Notes under the pieces: model-generated
Database searches by the model: none
What the model was told of the DNA's origin: nothing
The model's input: the letters and a program-made list of their open reading frames with translations, nothing else
Shown here: piece by piece, positions 9,567 to 19,492 of the stretch
How positions within the stretch are numbered: position 1 is the stretch's first letter
Layout of the letters: each line of letters opens with the position of its first letter
NCBI RefSeq assembly: GCF_030052995.1
Contig: NZ_JASJPW010000001.1
Location: 124,001 to 188,000 of the forward strand
Direction: 5' to 3'
DNA: 64,000 nucleotides
Source: Gemmobacter sp. 24YEA27
GTDB taxonomy: Bacteria > Pseudomonadota > Alphaproteobacteria > Rhodobacterales > Rhodobacteraceae
Position numbers and translations under genes: made by a program

Positions 9567-9694
9567 CGACCGATTCCCCCGGTTATGCCGCCTGTGTTTA
9601 CCTTATCCGGGGCGGATCGCACAGCCGCCGGAACGGGATCACCTGATAACAGCATTGTGAAGATTTGCTGAAAGCACGGCTGCCGGGCGAGGGA

Positions 9695-11206
9695 TCATTC
9701 GCCGCGCGGGAACCGTTTGGAATCCTCCAGCACGTTGAGATCCATGTGGTTGCGCATGTAGCGCTCGGACGCGGCGCGGAGCGGCTGGTGATCCCAGGGG
9801 AACCAGGCCCCGTTCCTCAATGCCTCATAAACCACCCAGCGCCGGGCCTGGCTTTCCCGCACCTCCGCATCATAGGCGGCCAGATCCCAGCGCCGGTCGG
9901 CCTCGGCCCGGAACCAGGCGAGGATTTCGCCGGCCCGCGCGTCTTCGGCGAGGTTGCGGCGTTCCTGCGGGTCATGGGCGAGGTCATAAAGCTGATCGGG
10001 ATCCGCGGCGCAGCGGATGTATTTCCAGGCCCCCTCACGCAGGCAGACCAGTGGCGAGATCGAGCCCTCGGCCGCATATTCCATCGCAACAGGGCCGCGC
10101 GCTGCCCCTGCGGCGACGGGCAAAAGATCGACTCCTGCCGTCCAGGGCATCACCTCTGACATATCGATCCCTGCCAGCGCGCAAAGCGTCGGCGTCACGT
10201 CGATGGTCGAGACCGGGGTTTCCACGAGACCCGGCGCAAGGTCCGGCGCCGCGATCATCAGCGGCACCCGCGCCGAGCCCTCGAAGAAGTTCATTTTGAA
10301 CCACAGGCCCCGCTCGCCCAGCATATCGCCGTGATCCGAGACGAAAAACACCACCGCCTCCTGGCGCGTGGCGTCAAGCACATCGAGGATCTCGCCGATC
10401 TTGTCGTCGATATAGGAGATATTGGCGAAATAGCCCTGACGGGCACGGCGGATATGGTCAGGCGTGATGTCAAAGGCGCGGAAATCGCAGGCCTCCATCA
10501 GACGCTTTGAATGCGGGTCCATCCGGTCAAAAGGGATGGTCTCGGGCGGCTCGCATTCCGGGGCGCCTTCATAAAGATCCCAGTATTTGCGGCGCGCGAC
10601 ATAGGGGTCATGCGGATGGGTGAAAGAGACGGTCAGCGACCAGGGCCGCGCATCCCCGCCGCGCGAGAGGTCGTAAAGTTTCTGCACCGCCTGAAAGGCG
10701 ACATCGTCATCATATTCCAGCTGATTGGTAATTTCGGCCACACCCGCCCCGGTGACCGAGCCCAGGTTGTGATACCACCAGTCGATCCGCTCGCCCGGCT
10801 TGCGATAGTCGGGCGTCCAGCCGAAATCGGCGGGGTAGATATCGGTCGTGAGGCGTTCCTCAAACCCGTGCAGCTGATCGGGGCCCACAAAATGCATCTT
10901 GCCCGAGAGCGCGGTCTGATAGCCCGCGCGGCGCAGATGATGCGCATAGGTCGGGATATCCGAGGTGAATTCGGCGGCATTGTCATAGACGCGGGTACGG
11001 CGCGGCAGCTGGCCTGACATGAACGAAGCCCGCCCCGGCGCGCAAAGCGGGCTGCCGGTATAGCTGTTCGCGAATCTCACCGAGCGCGCCGCGAGCTTCC
11101 TGAGATTGGGCGCATGCAGGAAGGCGGCCGGGCCATCGGGAAACAGCGTTCCGTTCAGCTGATCGACCATCAGGATCAGAATATTCGGACGCGCATTCAT
11201 CTTCAT
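9695..11206 (-). CDS. betC: Choline-sulfatase
   Basis: Encodes 503 residues, typical of BetC. It hydrolyses choline-O-sulfate to choline and sulfate. The N-terminal PNILILMVDQLNG holds the metal-binding aspartate. The type I sulfatase signature SPLCAPGRASFMSG contains C55, which must be converted to formylglycine. Long stretches such as YDNAAEFTSDIPTYAHHLRR and YPADFGWTPDYRKPGERIDW are diagnostic of BetC rather than other sulfatases. No sign of a signal peptide, so it is cytoplasmic. The usual betI/betA/betB neighbours are absent. It is divergent from a peptide-type ABC transporter, which might import its substrate, but that is inference. Confidence 0.93.
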   Translation of the reverse strand: MKMNARPNILILMVDQLNGTLFPDGPAAFLHAPNLRKLAARSVRFANSYTGSPLCAPGRASFMSGQLPRRTRVYDNAAEFTSDIPTYAHHLRRAGYQTALSGKMHFVGPDQLHGFEERLTTDIYPADFGWTPDYRKPGERIDWWYHNLGSVTGAGVAEITNQLEYDDDVAFQAVQKLYDLSRGGDARPWSLTVSFTHPHDPYVARRKYWDLYEGAPECEPPETIPFDRMDPHSKRLMEACDFRAFDITPDHIRRARQGYFANISYIDDKIGEILDVLDATRQEAVVFFVSDHGDMLGERGLWFKMNFFEGSARVPLMIAAPDLAPGLVETPVSTIDVTPTLCALAGIDMSEVMPWTAGVDLLPVAAGAARGPVAMEYAAEGSISPLVCLREGAWKYIRCAADPDQLYDLAHDPQERRNLAEDARAGEILAWFRAEADRRWDLAAYDAEVRESQARRWVVYEALRNGAWFPWDHQPLRAASERYMRNHMDLNVLEDSKRFPRGE

Positions 11207-11866
11207 TCCCCTGCAGACGGTATTGATTTCGCAATTTGGTGGCGCGTGTTCCGATGCGGCGCAAGATCATTTCCGGCTCCCTCCGGGCGCGAGGGCGTTC
11301 TCAGACAAAGACCTGCCGCTTTCAGGCTACTTTTCGCAAGGATCGTGGATTTACTCGGGCTTACGCGCTCCCTTCTGAAAGGCAGCCATGACGCATTCCG
11401 GGCAAGGCAGCATCACCGAGGCAAAACGGGCAAGATCGCCCGCAAAGGTGCCATGCCAACAGAGACAGGATCGGCCCGGCCCTTGCTGTGCTGACGAAAA
11501 CGCCGCCAGGAAGGTCTTTTCTGCCAATGGGTTGCATTACTGGACGGCGCGCGTTTATGTTTGCCGCGATATGGTTGAAGACAGACGGGCCTGGCCCGGG
11601 GGCAGCTTTGCCCCGCCTCATCTTTCACACCATCGCGGTTGTGCCGGAACCGGTGCGGCCAGCATGGACAACCAGAGACTGATATATTCCGGGGCATCTG
11701 CCTCTGTCTGGTCTCGACGGACAACCGCAGGGTTTGTCCGCAACGAAAACATTTGCCCGATGCCGCGCTTCACGCTTTTATTGACTCAATAATCAAAAAC
11801 AGAATCCGGTGATGCCAAAAGGCGGACCGGAGATAAACCAACAGAAAACCGACAGGGAGAAAATGA
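11207..11866. other. Intergenic region between betC and the ABC operon
   Basis: About 660 bases with several short open frames on both strands, none with a recognisable product, a convincing ribosome-binding site or a conserved domain. The only structure I can support is the 15-bp palindrome at 11778-11792. The region must hold the promoters for both divergent units. Confidence 0.5.
11778..11792. promoter_or_regulatory. 15-bp perfect palindrome, candidate operator
   Basis: TTATTGACTCAATAA is a perfect inverted repeat around a central C, lying 74 bases upstream of the substrate-binding protein start in an AT-rich patch. It looks like a repressor or activator site (GntR- and LysR-type sites can look like this). 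No adjacent regulator gene is present, so the factor is unknown. Confidence 0.4.
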
Positions 11867-13453
11867 ATGTCCGAGAAACTCGACTGGATGGTCGCCCGTG
11901 CCCGCGCCGGCAAAATGAACCGCCGCGAATTCATCGGCCGGACCACCGCGATGGGCGTCTCTGCCGCGCTGGCCTCGGCGCTGTTCACTAAAGCGGCCCT
12001 GGCCGAGCCGAAAAAGGGCGGCACCCTCCGTGTGGGCCTGGCAGGCGGCGAAAGCACCAATACGCTCGATCCGGCGCTGGCGGCTTCGGTCGTGCCGCAG
12101 GTCGGCAATGCGCAATGGGGCGAGCAGCTCGTTGATATGAAGCCGGACGGAACCATTGATTTCCGGATTGGCGAAGAGGTCTCGTCGAGCCCGGATTCGA
12201 AAGTCTGGACCTTCAAGATCCGCGAGGGGGTGACCTTCTCGAACGGAGCGCCGGTCACTGCCGAAGACGTGCTTGCGACTTTTAAGCGCCATACCGATGA
12301 ACAGGCACAGTCGGGCGCGCTCGGGATCGTCAAGGGCATTACCGATATGAAGGCGGAAGGCGACAAGCTGACGCTGACGCTTGATGCGCCTTCGGCTGAC
12401 CTTCCTTACCTGCTGACCGATTACCACCTGATCATCCAGCCCGGTGGCGGATACGACAATCCCAATGCCGGTATCGGTGCCGGCCCCTATATCCTTGAGA
12501 CCTTCGAGCCGGGCGTCCGCTACGTATTGCAAAAGAACCCGAACCACTGGGATCCGAATACGGGTCACGCAGATACGGTCGAGATTCTTTCGATCAACGA
12601 CAACACCGCCCGCACTGCCGCGCTGCAATCGGGTCAGGTTCATATCATAAACCGGATCGACCCGAAAATCGCGCAGCTGCTGGCGGGTGCGCCAGGCGTC
12701 GAAGTGCGGCGCGCGGTTGGTCGCGGCCACTATGTCTTTATCATGCATGTCGACACCGCGCCCTTTGACAATAACGATCTGCGCATGGCGCTGAAGCTTG
12801 CGGTCAAGCGCGACGAGATGGTGGAAAAGGTGCTCGGCGGGCTTGGCTCTGTGGGCAATGATTTCCCGATCAATGCGGCCTATCCGCTGTTCGACGACAG
12901 CATCCCGCAACGCGAATATGACGCGGCGGCGGCCAAGGCGGCTTATGACAAATCCGGCCATGACGGCAGCCCGATCATCCTGCGCACGGCACCGGGTGCT
13001 TTCCCCGGCGCGGTTGATGCGGCGAACCTCTTTGCCGCTTCGGCCCAGGCCGCCGGCATTCCGCTGCAGATCCAGCTTGAGCCCGATGACGGCTACTGGA
13101 CCAATGTCTGGAATGTGCAGCCCTTCTGCGCCAGCTATTGGGGAGGGCGTCCGGTCCAGGATCAGATGTATTCCACCGCTTACCTGTCCACTGCGGAATG
13201 GAATGACACCAGGTTTAAGAACGCAAAATTCGACGAGCTGCTGCTGGCGGCACGGGCGGAACTGGACGAGACCAAGCGCAAGGCCGATTACTCGGAAATG
13301 GCGCATATTGTCCGGGACGAGGGCGGTCTGATCCTGCCGATGTTCAACGAATTCGTGGCGGGTATCCGGTCCGCGGAAATCGGCGGCTGGGTGGACGATC
13401 CGAATGCCGAGATGATGAACTACCGCGCTCCGTCCAAGTGCTGGCTGGTCTGA
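11867..13453 (+). CDS. Peptide/opine-type ABC transporter substrate-binding protein
   Basis: Encodes 528 residues of the SBP_bac_5 family (DppA/OppA-like). The N-terminus has a twin-arginine motif NRREFIGR, a hydrophobic stretch and an AALAEP cleavage site, so it probably travels by Tat. The mature start KKGGTLRVGL and the later SPDSKVWTFKIREGVTFSNGAPVTAEDV motif region are family hallmarks. A GGGAG ribosome-binding site precedes the ATG. It begins a four-gene operon with two permeases and a fused ATPase. The ligand cannot be told from sequence; peptides, opines, nickel chelates and modified sugars all use this family. Confidence 0.88.
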   Translation: MSEKLDWMVARARAGKMNRREFIGRTTAMGVSAALASALFTKAALAEPKKGGTLRVGLAGGESTNTLDPALAASVVPQVGNAQWGEQLVDMKPDGTIDFRIGEEVSSSPDSKVWTFKIREGVTFSNGAPVTAEDVLATFKRHTDEQAQSGALGIVKGITDMKAEGDKLTLTLDAPSADLPYLLTDYHLIIQPGGGYDNPNAGIGAGPYILETFEPGVRYVLQKNPNHWDPNTGHADTVEILSINDNTARTAALQSGQVHIINRIDPKIAQLLAGAPGVEVRRAVGRGHYVFIMHVDTAPFDNNDLRMALKLAVKRDEMVEKVLGGLGSVGNDFPINAAYPLFDDSIPQREYDAAAAKAAYDKSGHDGSPIILRTAPGAFPGAVDAANLFAASAQAAGIPLQIQLEPDDGYWTNVWNVQPFCASYWGGRPVQDQMYSTAYLSTAEWNDTRFKNAKFDELLLAARAELDETKRKADYSEMAHIVRDEGGLILPMFNEFVAGIRSAEIGGWVDDPNAEMMNYRAPSKCWLV

Positions 13454-13463
13454 GGACGCATCG

Positions 13464-14420
13464 GTGCATCCAATCCTGAAACTTCTGGTCCAGCGCATCG
13501 CGCTGGGCCTCGTGCTGCTTTTGGCAGTTTCGGCGGTGATCTTCCTCGGCGTCGAGGCCCTGCCCGGTGATACGGCACAGGCCATTCTCGGCCAGTCCGC
13601 GACCCCCCAGGCACTGGAGAACCTGCGCGCGCAGATGGGGCTCGATCAGCCCGCGCTGACGCGCTACTTCAACTGGCTCGGCGGGGTGATGACCGGCGAT
13701 CTGGGCAAGGCCCTCACCAATGGTGTCGATATCGCGCAGGCCATCGGGCAACGCCTGGGGAATACGCTGTTCCTTGCGGGATGCGCCGCGGTGATCGCGG
13801 TGCCGCTGGCGCTGATCCTTGGCGCGGTCGCCGCCCGCTATGCCGGGCGCTGGCCCGATAAGGTGATCTCGGCGATCACCCTGACCACGATCTCGCTGCC
13901 GGAATTTGTTGCCGCCTATTTCGTGATTTACCTGCTCACGATCGTCTTCCCGGTCTTCCAGCCCGTCGCCATAGTCTTTCCCGGCATGAGCTTCTGGGCG
14001 AAATTGCAGGCCGTGGCTTTGCCGGTCATCGTCCTCGTGATGGTGGTGCTCGCGCATATGATGCGGATGACGCGCGCCGCGATCCTCAATGTCATGCAAT
14101 CGGCCTATATCGAGACGGCAGAGCTCAAGGGCCTCTCGCCCATGACAATCATCTGGAAACATGCCTTCCCGAATGCGATCGCGCCGGTGATCTCGGTGGT
14201 GGCGATCAACCTCGCCTACCTGGTCGTGGGCGTCGTCGTCGTGGAGGTGGTGTTTTCTTACAATGCGCTAGGCCAGTATCTCGTGGACCATGTGACCAAA
14301 CGTGACCTGCCGGTGGTGCAGGCCGTCGGGCTGATCTTCGCCGCCGTCTATATCGGGCTGAACATCATCGCCGATGTAACCTCGATCATCGCCAACCCGA
14401 GACTGAGGCATCCGAAATGA
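13464..14420 (+). CDS. ABC transporter permease, DppB type
   Basis: Encodes 318 residues with about six membrane helices and the BPD_transp_1 fold. The N-terminal half shows the DppB signature pattern (LGVEALPGDTAQAILG, then a large periplasmic segment). The EAA-like loop lies near ETAELKGLSPMTIIWKHAFPNA. A GTG start at 13464 is used, 10 bases after the upstream stop. It should form the membrane channel with the next gene product. Confidence 0.87.
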   Translation: MHPILKLLVQRIALGLVLLLAVSAVIFLGVEALPGDTAQAILGQSATPQALENLRAQMGLDQPALTRYFNWLGGVMTGDLGKALTNGVDIAQAIGQRLGNTLFLAGCAAVIAVPLALILGAVAARYAGRWPDKVISAITLTTISLPEFVAAYFVIYLLTIVFPVFQPVAIVFPGMSFWAKLQAVALPVIVLVMVVLAHMMRMTRAAILNVMQSAYIETAELKGLSPMTIIWKHAFPNAIAPVISVVAINLAYLVVGVVVVEVVFSYNALGQYLVDHVTKRDLPVVQAVGLIFAAVYIGLNIIADVTSIIANPRLRHPK

Positions 14421-15229
14421 GAATACCGCCCTCAGCCATTATCGGCCTTGTCCTTACCGGCATCTTTGTGTTTTCGGCGATCTTCGCCGATCTGATCATG
14501 CCCTATGCCTATGATCTGCCCGTTGGAGGCCAGTGGGAGAGCCCCTCTGCCACGCATTGGTTCGGCACCGACACGATTGGCCGCGACATCCTTTCGCGGC
14601 TGATCAAAGGCGGCCAGATAACGATTTTTGTCGCATTGGCGGCCTCGGTCATCTCGTTCTCGATGGGGTCGTTCTTTGGCTTCATGGCGGCAGTCCAGGG
14701 CGGCTGGACCGACCAAATCCTGTCGCGCATCTGCGATCTGATGATGGCGATCCCGTCGCTGATCGTGGCGCTGGTGCTGCTGTCCGTCCTGCCGCTGAAC
14801 CTTACGGTCCTGATCCTTGTGATGGGGGTGCTCGATTCAACCCGCGTCTTCCGTCTCGCCCGCGCGGTCGCGATGGATATTGCGGTGATGGAATATGTCG
14901 AAGCGGCGCGCCTGCGCGGGGAAAAAGGCACCTGGGTGATCTTTCGCGAGATCCTGCCCAATGCGCTGTCGCCACTGGTCGCTGAATTCGGCCTCAGGTT
15001 CATCTTCGCGGTTCTCTTCATCTCGACGCTTTCTTTCCTTGGTCTTGGCGTGCAGCCGCCGCTGGCCGACTGGGGCGGCATGGTGAAAGAGAACAAGGAC
15101 GGTCTGACCTACGGGATCTCGGCCGCGCTGGTGCCGGCGCTCGCGATCGCAGCGCTCGCGATTTCGGTCAACCTGGTGGCCGACTGGGTGCTGTCGCGCA
15201 CCTCCAGCCTGAAAGGAGGCCGCGGATGA
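14417..15229 (+). CDS. ABC transporter permease, DppC type
   Basis: Encodes 270 residues with an N-terminal anchor helix followed by the BPD_transp_1 domain. It shows the DppC hallmarks HWFGTDTIGRDILSRLI and an EAA-type loop around EAARLRGEKGTWVIFREILPNA. The ATG overlaps the stop of the DppB-like gene (ATGA), indicating coupled translation. It is the partner of the preceding permease. Confidence 0.87.
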   Translation: MRIPPSAIIGLVLTGIFVFSAIFADLIMPYAYDLPVGGQWESPSATHWFGTDTIGRDILSRLIKGGQITIFVALAASVISFSMGSFFGFMAAVQGGWTDQILSRICDLMMAIPSLIVALVLLSVLPLNLTVLILVMGVLDSTRVFRLARAVAMDIAVMEYVEAARLRGEKGTWVIFREILPNALSPLVAEFGLRFIFAVLFISTLSFLGLGVQPPLADWGGMVKENKDGLTYGISAALVPALAIAALAISVNLVADWVLSRTSSLKGGRG

Positions 15230-16898
15230 CCCCTGCCAAACCAAAACACCATGACGGGCCGCTGCTTGAAATCCGTGGTCTCGTGATCGAGGCCACGTCT
15301 TACCCGCCGGGCGAGCCGCCAAAGAACGTGACCCTGGTGCATGGCGTCGATGTGACGCTGCAAAAGGGCAAGGTTCTGGGGCTGATCGGCGAATCCGGCG
15401 CCGGGAAATCGACCATTGGCCTCTCCTCCATGTCCTATGGCCGTGGTGGCGTGCGGCTGACCGGGGGCGAGATCCTTCTGAACGGGCGCGAGATCCGTAC
15501 GGCCTCTCCTGCGAGCATGCGCAGGATCAGGGGCAAGGAGGTGACTTACGTTTCGCAATCGGCGGCGGCCTCGTTCAACCCGTCGAAACGGCTGATGGAT
15601 CAGGTGATCGAGACCTGCCTGTCGCACGGCCTCATGTCGAAATCCGAGGCCCAGGCGCGGGCGATCACCCTGTTTCGCAAGCTCGGCCTGCCCTCGCCCG
15701 AGACCATCGGCAACCGCTATCCGCATCAGGTTTCCGGCGGGCAGCTGCAGCGGGTGATGACGGCGATGGCGCTTTGCCCGAAGCCTGATCTGGTGGTGTT
15801 TGACGAGCCGACCACGGCGCTGGATGTGACCACCCAGATCGACGTTCTAGCCGCGATCAAAGAGGCGATCCGCGATACAGGTGTCGCCGCCCTTTACATT
15901 ACGCATGACCTCGCCGTGGTGGCTCAGGTGGCAGACGAGATCATGGTGCTGCGTCATGGCCGCAAGGTCGAACTCGGCACCACCGATCAGATCATCAACC
16001 GCCCCACCGAGGATTACACCAAAGCGCTGGTTTCTGTCCGCAGCATCGAGCATGCGGAAAAGCCCGAAGACGCGCCGCTTTTGAAAATCGACTGCGTCAC
16101 GGCGCGTTATGCCGGGACCAATTTCGATGTTCTGAAGAATATTACGATTGATCTGCCGCCGGGACAGACCCTCGCAGTGGTTGGCGAAAGCGGGTCGGGC
16201 AAATCAACGCTGGCGCGGGCGATCACCGGCCTCTTGCCGCCGTCAAAGGGCCGGATCAGTTTTGACGGGCGCCAGCTATCGCCGCCTTTGCCGGGCGCAC
16301 GCGCGACGATCTGCGCCAGATCCAGATGATCTATCAGATGGCCGATACCGCGATGAACCCGCGCCAGACGGTCGGAACCATCATCGGCAGGCCGCTGGAG
16401 TTCTATTTCGGCCTGAAAGGCAGCGCGCGCGACAAGCGGGTGCAGGAGCTTCTCGACCAGATCGAGATGGGCAAAGGCTTTGCCGACCGCTACCCGGCGG
16501 AACTGTCGGGCGGTCAGAAACAGCGTGTCTGCATCGCGCGGGCGCTGGCGGCAAAACCGAAGCTGATCATCTGCGACGAGGTCACATCGGCGCTGGATCC
16601 GCTGGTGGCGGATGGCATCCTGAAACTGCTGCTGGAACTGCAGGCCGAAACGCAGATGGCCTATCTCTTCATCACCCATGATCTGGCAACCGTGCGCGCC
16701 ATCGCCGACAAGATCGCAGTGATGTATAAGGGCGAAGTGCGGCGTTACGGGCAGAAGAGCGATGTACTGGCACCGCCCTTCGACGATTACACCGACCTGC
16801 TGCTGTCCTCGGTGCCAGAGATGGAACTGGGCTGGCTGGAGGGCGTGCTGGAACACCGTCGTCAGACCGGGATCGGCAAGGCCGGCGCCGGCAACTGA
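15226..16898 (+). pseudogene. Fused double ABC ATPase (DppD-DppF type), frameshifted
   Basis: The first frame starts at 15226, overlapping the upstream permease, and holds a complete first nucleotide-binding domain: Walker A GESGAGKST, signature VSGGQLQRV and Walker B DLVVFDEP. It then holds the second Walker A, GESGSGKST. Near 16280-16288 the frame fails and stops at 16329. The sequence continues in a second frame through MIYQMADTAMNPRQTVG to signature LSGGQKQRV, Walker B and the H-loop. Adding one base (for example to CGCCGCC near 16280) restores a 557-residue protein, the usual length for this fused family. Only the second domain would be split if the shift is real. A single-base sequencing loss is the simplest explanation. 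Confidence 0.82.
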
Positions 16899-16914
16899 TC
16901 GGCCAGAAGATACC

Positions 16915-16936
16915 GCCCGCCTGTCATCAGGCGGGC
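16915..16936. terminator. Terminator between ABC operon and aldolase gene
   Basis: GCCCGCCTG-TCAT-CAGGCGGGC forms a 9-bp perfect stem with a 4-nt loop, followed by GTTTC. It lies between convergent genes and could serve both. Confidence 0.6.
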
Positions 16937-16945
16937 CGTTTCATG

Positions 16946-17692
16946 TCAGCCGGCGTAATCGGGTTCCTCGCGGTCGAGGATCGCGCGGATCTCGGACAGA
17001 TGGGCGTTCGCAAAACCGGGATAGGCCTCCCATTCTGCGGCGGTCTTTTCCGCCACCGCATCCGACATCAGCCGCAGGGGCCGTCCGGTCGACAGGGCAC
17101 GGATATAGGTCTCGGCAGCGCGCTCAAAGTAATAGAGACGGTTGAAGGCCTCGGCGACCGAGCGACCGATCACCAGCACACCGTGATTGCCCATGATCAG
17201 CGTGTGGATCTTGGGATCCGCGAGCAGTTCGGCACAGCGCGCGCCCTCCTCTTCGAACGCCATGCCGCCATAATGGCCATCAACCACCTGGCGGCCATGG
17301 AACATCGCGGAATTCTGGTCGATGGCGGGCAGATGCGAGTCTTCAAGCGCCGCCAGCACCGTCGCATGGACCGAATGGACATGCATCACACAGACCGCAT
17401 GCGGACAGGCGCGGTGAATGGCGCCATGCAGCCCCCAGGCGGTCGGGTCCGGCGCATCGGGGCGCTGCATCGTATCGGGGTCTTCCGCGTCGATCTCGAC
17501 CAGCGAGGTGGCGGTGATGCGCGAGAAATGCCGCCCGTTCGGATTGATCAGGAACCGGGTTCCGCCCGGGTTCACCGCCAGCGAAAAATGGTTCGCCACC
17601 GCCTCATGCATATTGAGCCGCACCGTCCAGCGGAAGGCCGCTGCAAGGTCGCAGCGCTGGATCTCATGGGTCAGATTACTGTGCTGGTTCAT
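16946..17692 (-). CDS. Class II aldolase/adducin family protein
   Basis: Encodes 248 residues. Metal-ligand motifs are visible: HVHSVHA in the middle and GNHGVLVIG further on, as in fuculose-1-phosphate aldolase-like proteins. The start at 17692 (MNQHSNL) follows a GGGAGG ribosome-binding site and avoids an unlikely 13-residue extension. Many members of this subgroup are annotated only as class II aldolase/adducin, and the substrate is unknown. It is convergent with the ABC transporter operon. Confidence 0.8.
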   Translation of the reverse strand: MNQHSNLTHEIQRCDLAAAFRWTVRLNMHEAVANHFSLAVNPGGTRFLINPNGRHFSRITATSLVEIDAEDPDTMQRPDAPDPTAWGLHGAIHRACPHAVCVMHVHSVHATVLAALEDSHLPAIDQNSAMFHGRQVVDGHYGGMAFEEEGARCAELLADPKIHTLIMGNHGVLVIGRSVAEAFNRLYYFERAAETYIRALSTGRPLRLMSDAVAEKTAAEWEAYPGFANAHLSEIRAILDREEPDYAG

Positions 17693-17889
17693 CTCCGCCT
17701 CCCTGCTGTCATTGATGCGGGCAGCCTGCACGGAGCCGTCCCCACAATCAAGATGGCAGCATCAAGGCAGATCTGACGCGGAAATTCCTGAATCCGCCCC
17801 TGAAATCAGCGCAATCAGCCAGCAAGATCACATGAGACAGAGAATTTCCTCCCGGCATCCGATCACCCCCACATCCCCGGAATTTCCCC

Positions 17890-18321
17890 ATGCAGGCTTA
17901 TCACTCCTTTGACTTTGGCGGCGCCGTCAGGATCGGTCATGCGTTTCGGGTGCTCTGCGTCACCGGCACCGAGGCCGCGCCCCTTGCCGCACGGCTGGGC
18001 GCTCTGGGGGGGCGGATCGAAACCGAAGCCGAGCTTTACGCTGCACTCTCGGTCGTGATCGACGATCCGGGCGGCTGCGATGTGGTGGTGTTCGACTGCG
18101 ACAGTCTGGGCGCAGATAATGTGGCTCAGGTGGTCACGCGCACCCTCAGGGCGGTCCAGTCGCGGCTGCCGGTGGTGTTGATCAGCGCCGGTTTCCCGAC
18201 CCATGTCTTCCCAGACGCCCGTGAAGAGCCGATCCTGCTGCGGGCACCGGTTTCGGATCTGAGCCTGCGGATCGGCTGCGAACATGCGCTGCGTGATCTG
18301 ACCCGCTGGGCAGCCGCCTGA
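17890..18321 (+). CDS. Receiver-like domain protein, degenerate
   Basis: Encodes 143 residues. The strand-helix rhythm is like a response-regulator receiver: FRVLCVTG at the first strand, VVVFDCDSLG at the position of the phosphoacceptor aspartate, RLPVVLISAG where the conserved Ser/Thr strand lies, and ILLRAPVSDLSLR at the final strand. The lysine normally found before the last Pro is replaced (RAP), and the acidic pair near the N-terminus is not evident, so phosphorylation is doubtful. No output domain. No kinase is adjacent. It could equally be an unrelated Rossmann-like fold. Confidence 0.6.
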   Translation: MQAYHSFDFGGAVRIGHAFRVLCVTGTEAAPLAARLGALGGRIETEAELYAALSVVIDDPGGCDVVVFDCDSLGADNVAQVVTRTLRAVQSRLPVVLISAGFPTHVFPDAREEPILLRAPVSDLSLRIGCEHALRDLTRWAAA

Positions 18322-18379
18322 GGCCCCCCCTGCCCGGGCTGTCTCCAGAACGGGTCTGAACCAGTACGCGGCATACAAA

Positions 18380-18408
18380 TAAAAAAGGCGGTCCCGCGGG
18401 CCGCCCTT
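18380..18408 (-). terminator. Intrinsic terminator of the cold-shock gene
   Basis: On the minus strand GGCGGCCC-GCG-GGACCGCC is followed by TTTTTTATTTG, a classical hairpin plus U-tract just downstream of the csp stop codon. Confidence 0.75.
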
Positions 18409-18433
18409 TCTGTTTCGACTGGCGCCTGAAGGC

Positions 18434-18639
18434 TTATGCCAGTGCGATATTGATCGCGGATTCGCGACCGTCACGGCCGGCTTCGATGTCGAAGGTCACA
18501 GCCTGGCCGTCTTTCAGACCGCGCAGACCGGCGCGCTCCAGCGCGGTGATGTGAACGAAGACGTCTTTCTTGCCACCCTCGGGGCGATGAAGCCAAAACC
18601 TTTGGTTTCATTGAACCATTTCACGGTGCCATTTGCCAT
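18434..18639 (-). pseudogene. Cold-shock protein (CspA family), frameshifted
   Basis: Read on the minus strand from the ATG at 18639, the product starts MANGTVKWFNETKGFGFIAP, which contains the RNP1 motif of cold-shock domains. The frame then breaks. One extra G in the run at 18581-18584 restores EGGKKDVFVHI (RNP2) and an end in NIALA, giving 68 residues, exactly the family size. Cold-shock proteins are RNA chaperones that bind single-stranded nucleic acid. A strong terminator follows. Conservation after the break is complete, so a sequencing error is more likely than decay. Confidence 0.85.
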
Positions 18640-19492
18640 CGTGAGCTCTCCTGATCGTATCTCCGCCCACGTTATGTGGCGGACTGGCGCAGTCAGCTTT
18701 TTAGTCGATGGCTGTAGGCCGTTTGGCGGAGACAGGTCGAAAGAAGATAACGTCGCAACTGTCCTATGCCCCGAAATGCAGGAAAGGGCAAGTGAAAGCT
18801 GGGCTTTGCGCGGTTTACCGGCGGATCACGGCGGGCAACCGCCGCACCCTCGGCGCCCTGAAATCTGCCGCAGGTTGCCCTGGGTCGGAGCCTCAGGGTG
18901 AGAGCCCGAGGCTTCCCGGGTAAGGGCGCCGGGTGCGTGGGGAGCGGCGATTAAAGAGGCAAGGCCTTTCAGGTCCAAAACGGCGTTCTCACGACGTCAC
19001 CTTGCTGCCATCGCAGGTCAGATCTGACGCCAGGGTCAGACCGACAGGCTCAGGCCCCGTCGGTTCAGAGGTCGCGACGCGGCAGCGGTGCGTAAAGGCC
19101 CGCCAGAAGCGTTGTCCCGGGCGCGAGAGTGATCCAGAGAGGCAGAGTGCCTGGAAACCCTGAGCCGAGGACCGGCGCGCCGGGGCCATTCAGGAAGCGG
19201 ACCACTCCGCCAGAGATCAATGTCACGAGTGCCATGGCCTGCTGCCGCTGTCTGTGTGAACGGTCCGCAAACCCTGCCCTTCCCGCAAATAATGTGCGGA
19301 CAGTTCGGACATTTGTGGCGGGGACATTTGTAGGGCTTTGCAGGGCAGTGAGGTGATCATCATGCGGCGGATCCGCTGCCGCTTTGCACCATGCTTGCCC
19401 AGAGGGCTGGCCTGCATTGTCAGGCAGGCCAGCTCTGGTCAGGGAAGCCTCAGGTCAGAGAAACCTGAGGTCAGGGTCTGGCCTTACCCGGA
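18640..19492. other. Long intergenic region upstream of csp
   Basis: About 850 bases without a gene I can support. The part next to csp probably holds its promoter and long 5' leader. A hydrophobic 56-residue frame on the minus strand (19065-19235, starting MALVTLISGGVV) could be a small membrane protein but has a poor ribosome-binding site. GGACATTTGT occurs twice near 19310-19332. The strong hairpin at 19406-19433 is listed separately. Confidence 0.45.
19406..19433. terminator. 10-bp hairpin downstream of the small peptide gene
   Basis: GCTGGCCTGC pairs perfectly with GCAGGCCAGC around an 8-nt loop. A second hairpin (CCTCAGGT/ACCTGAGG, about 19449-19471) lies closer to the peptide gene. 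Together they may end its transcript; neither has a U-tract. Confidence 0.45.
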
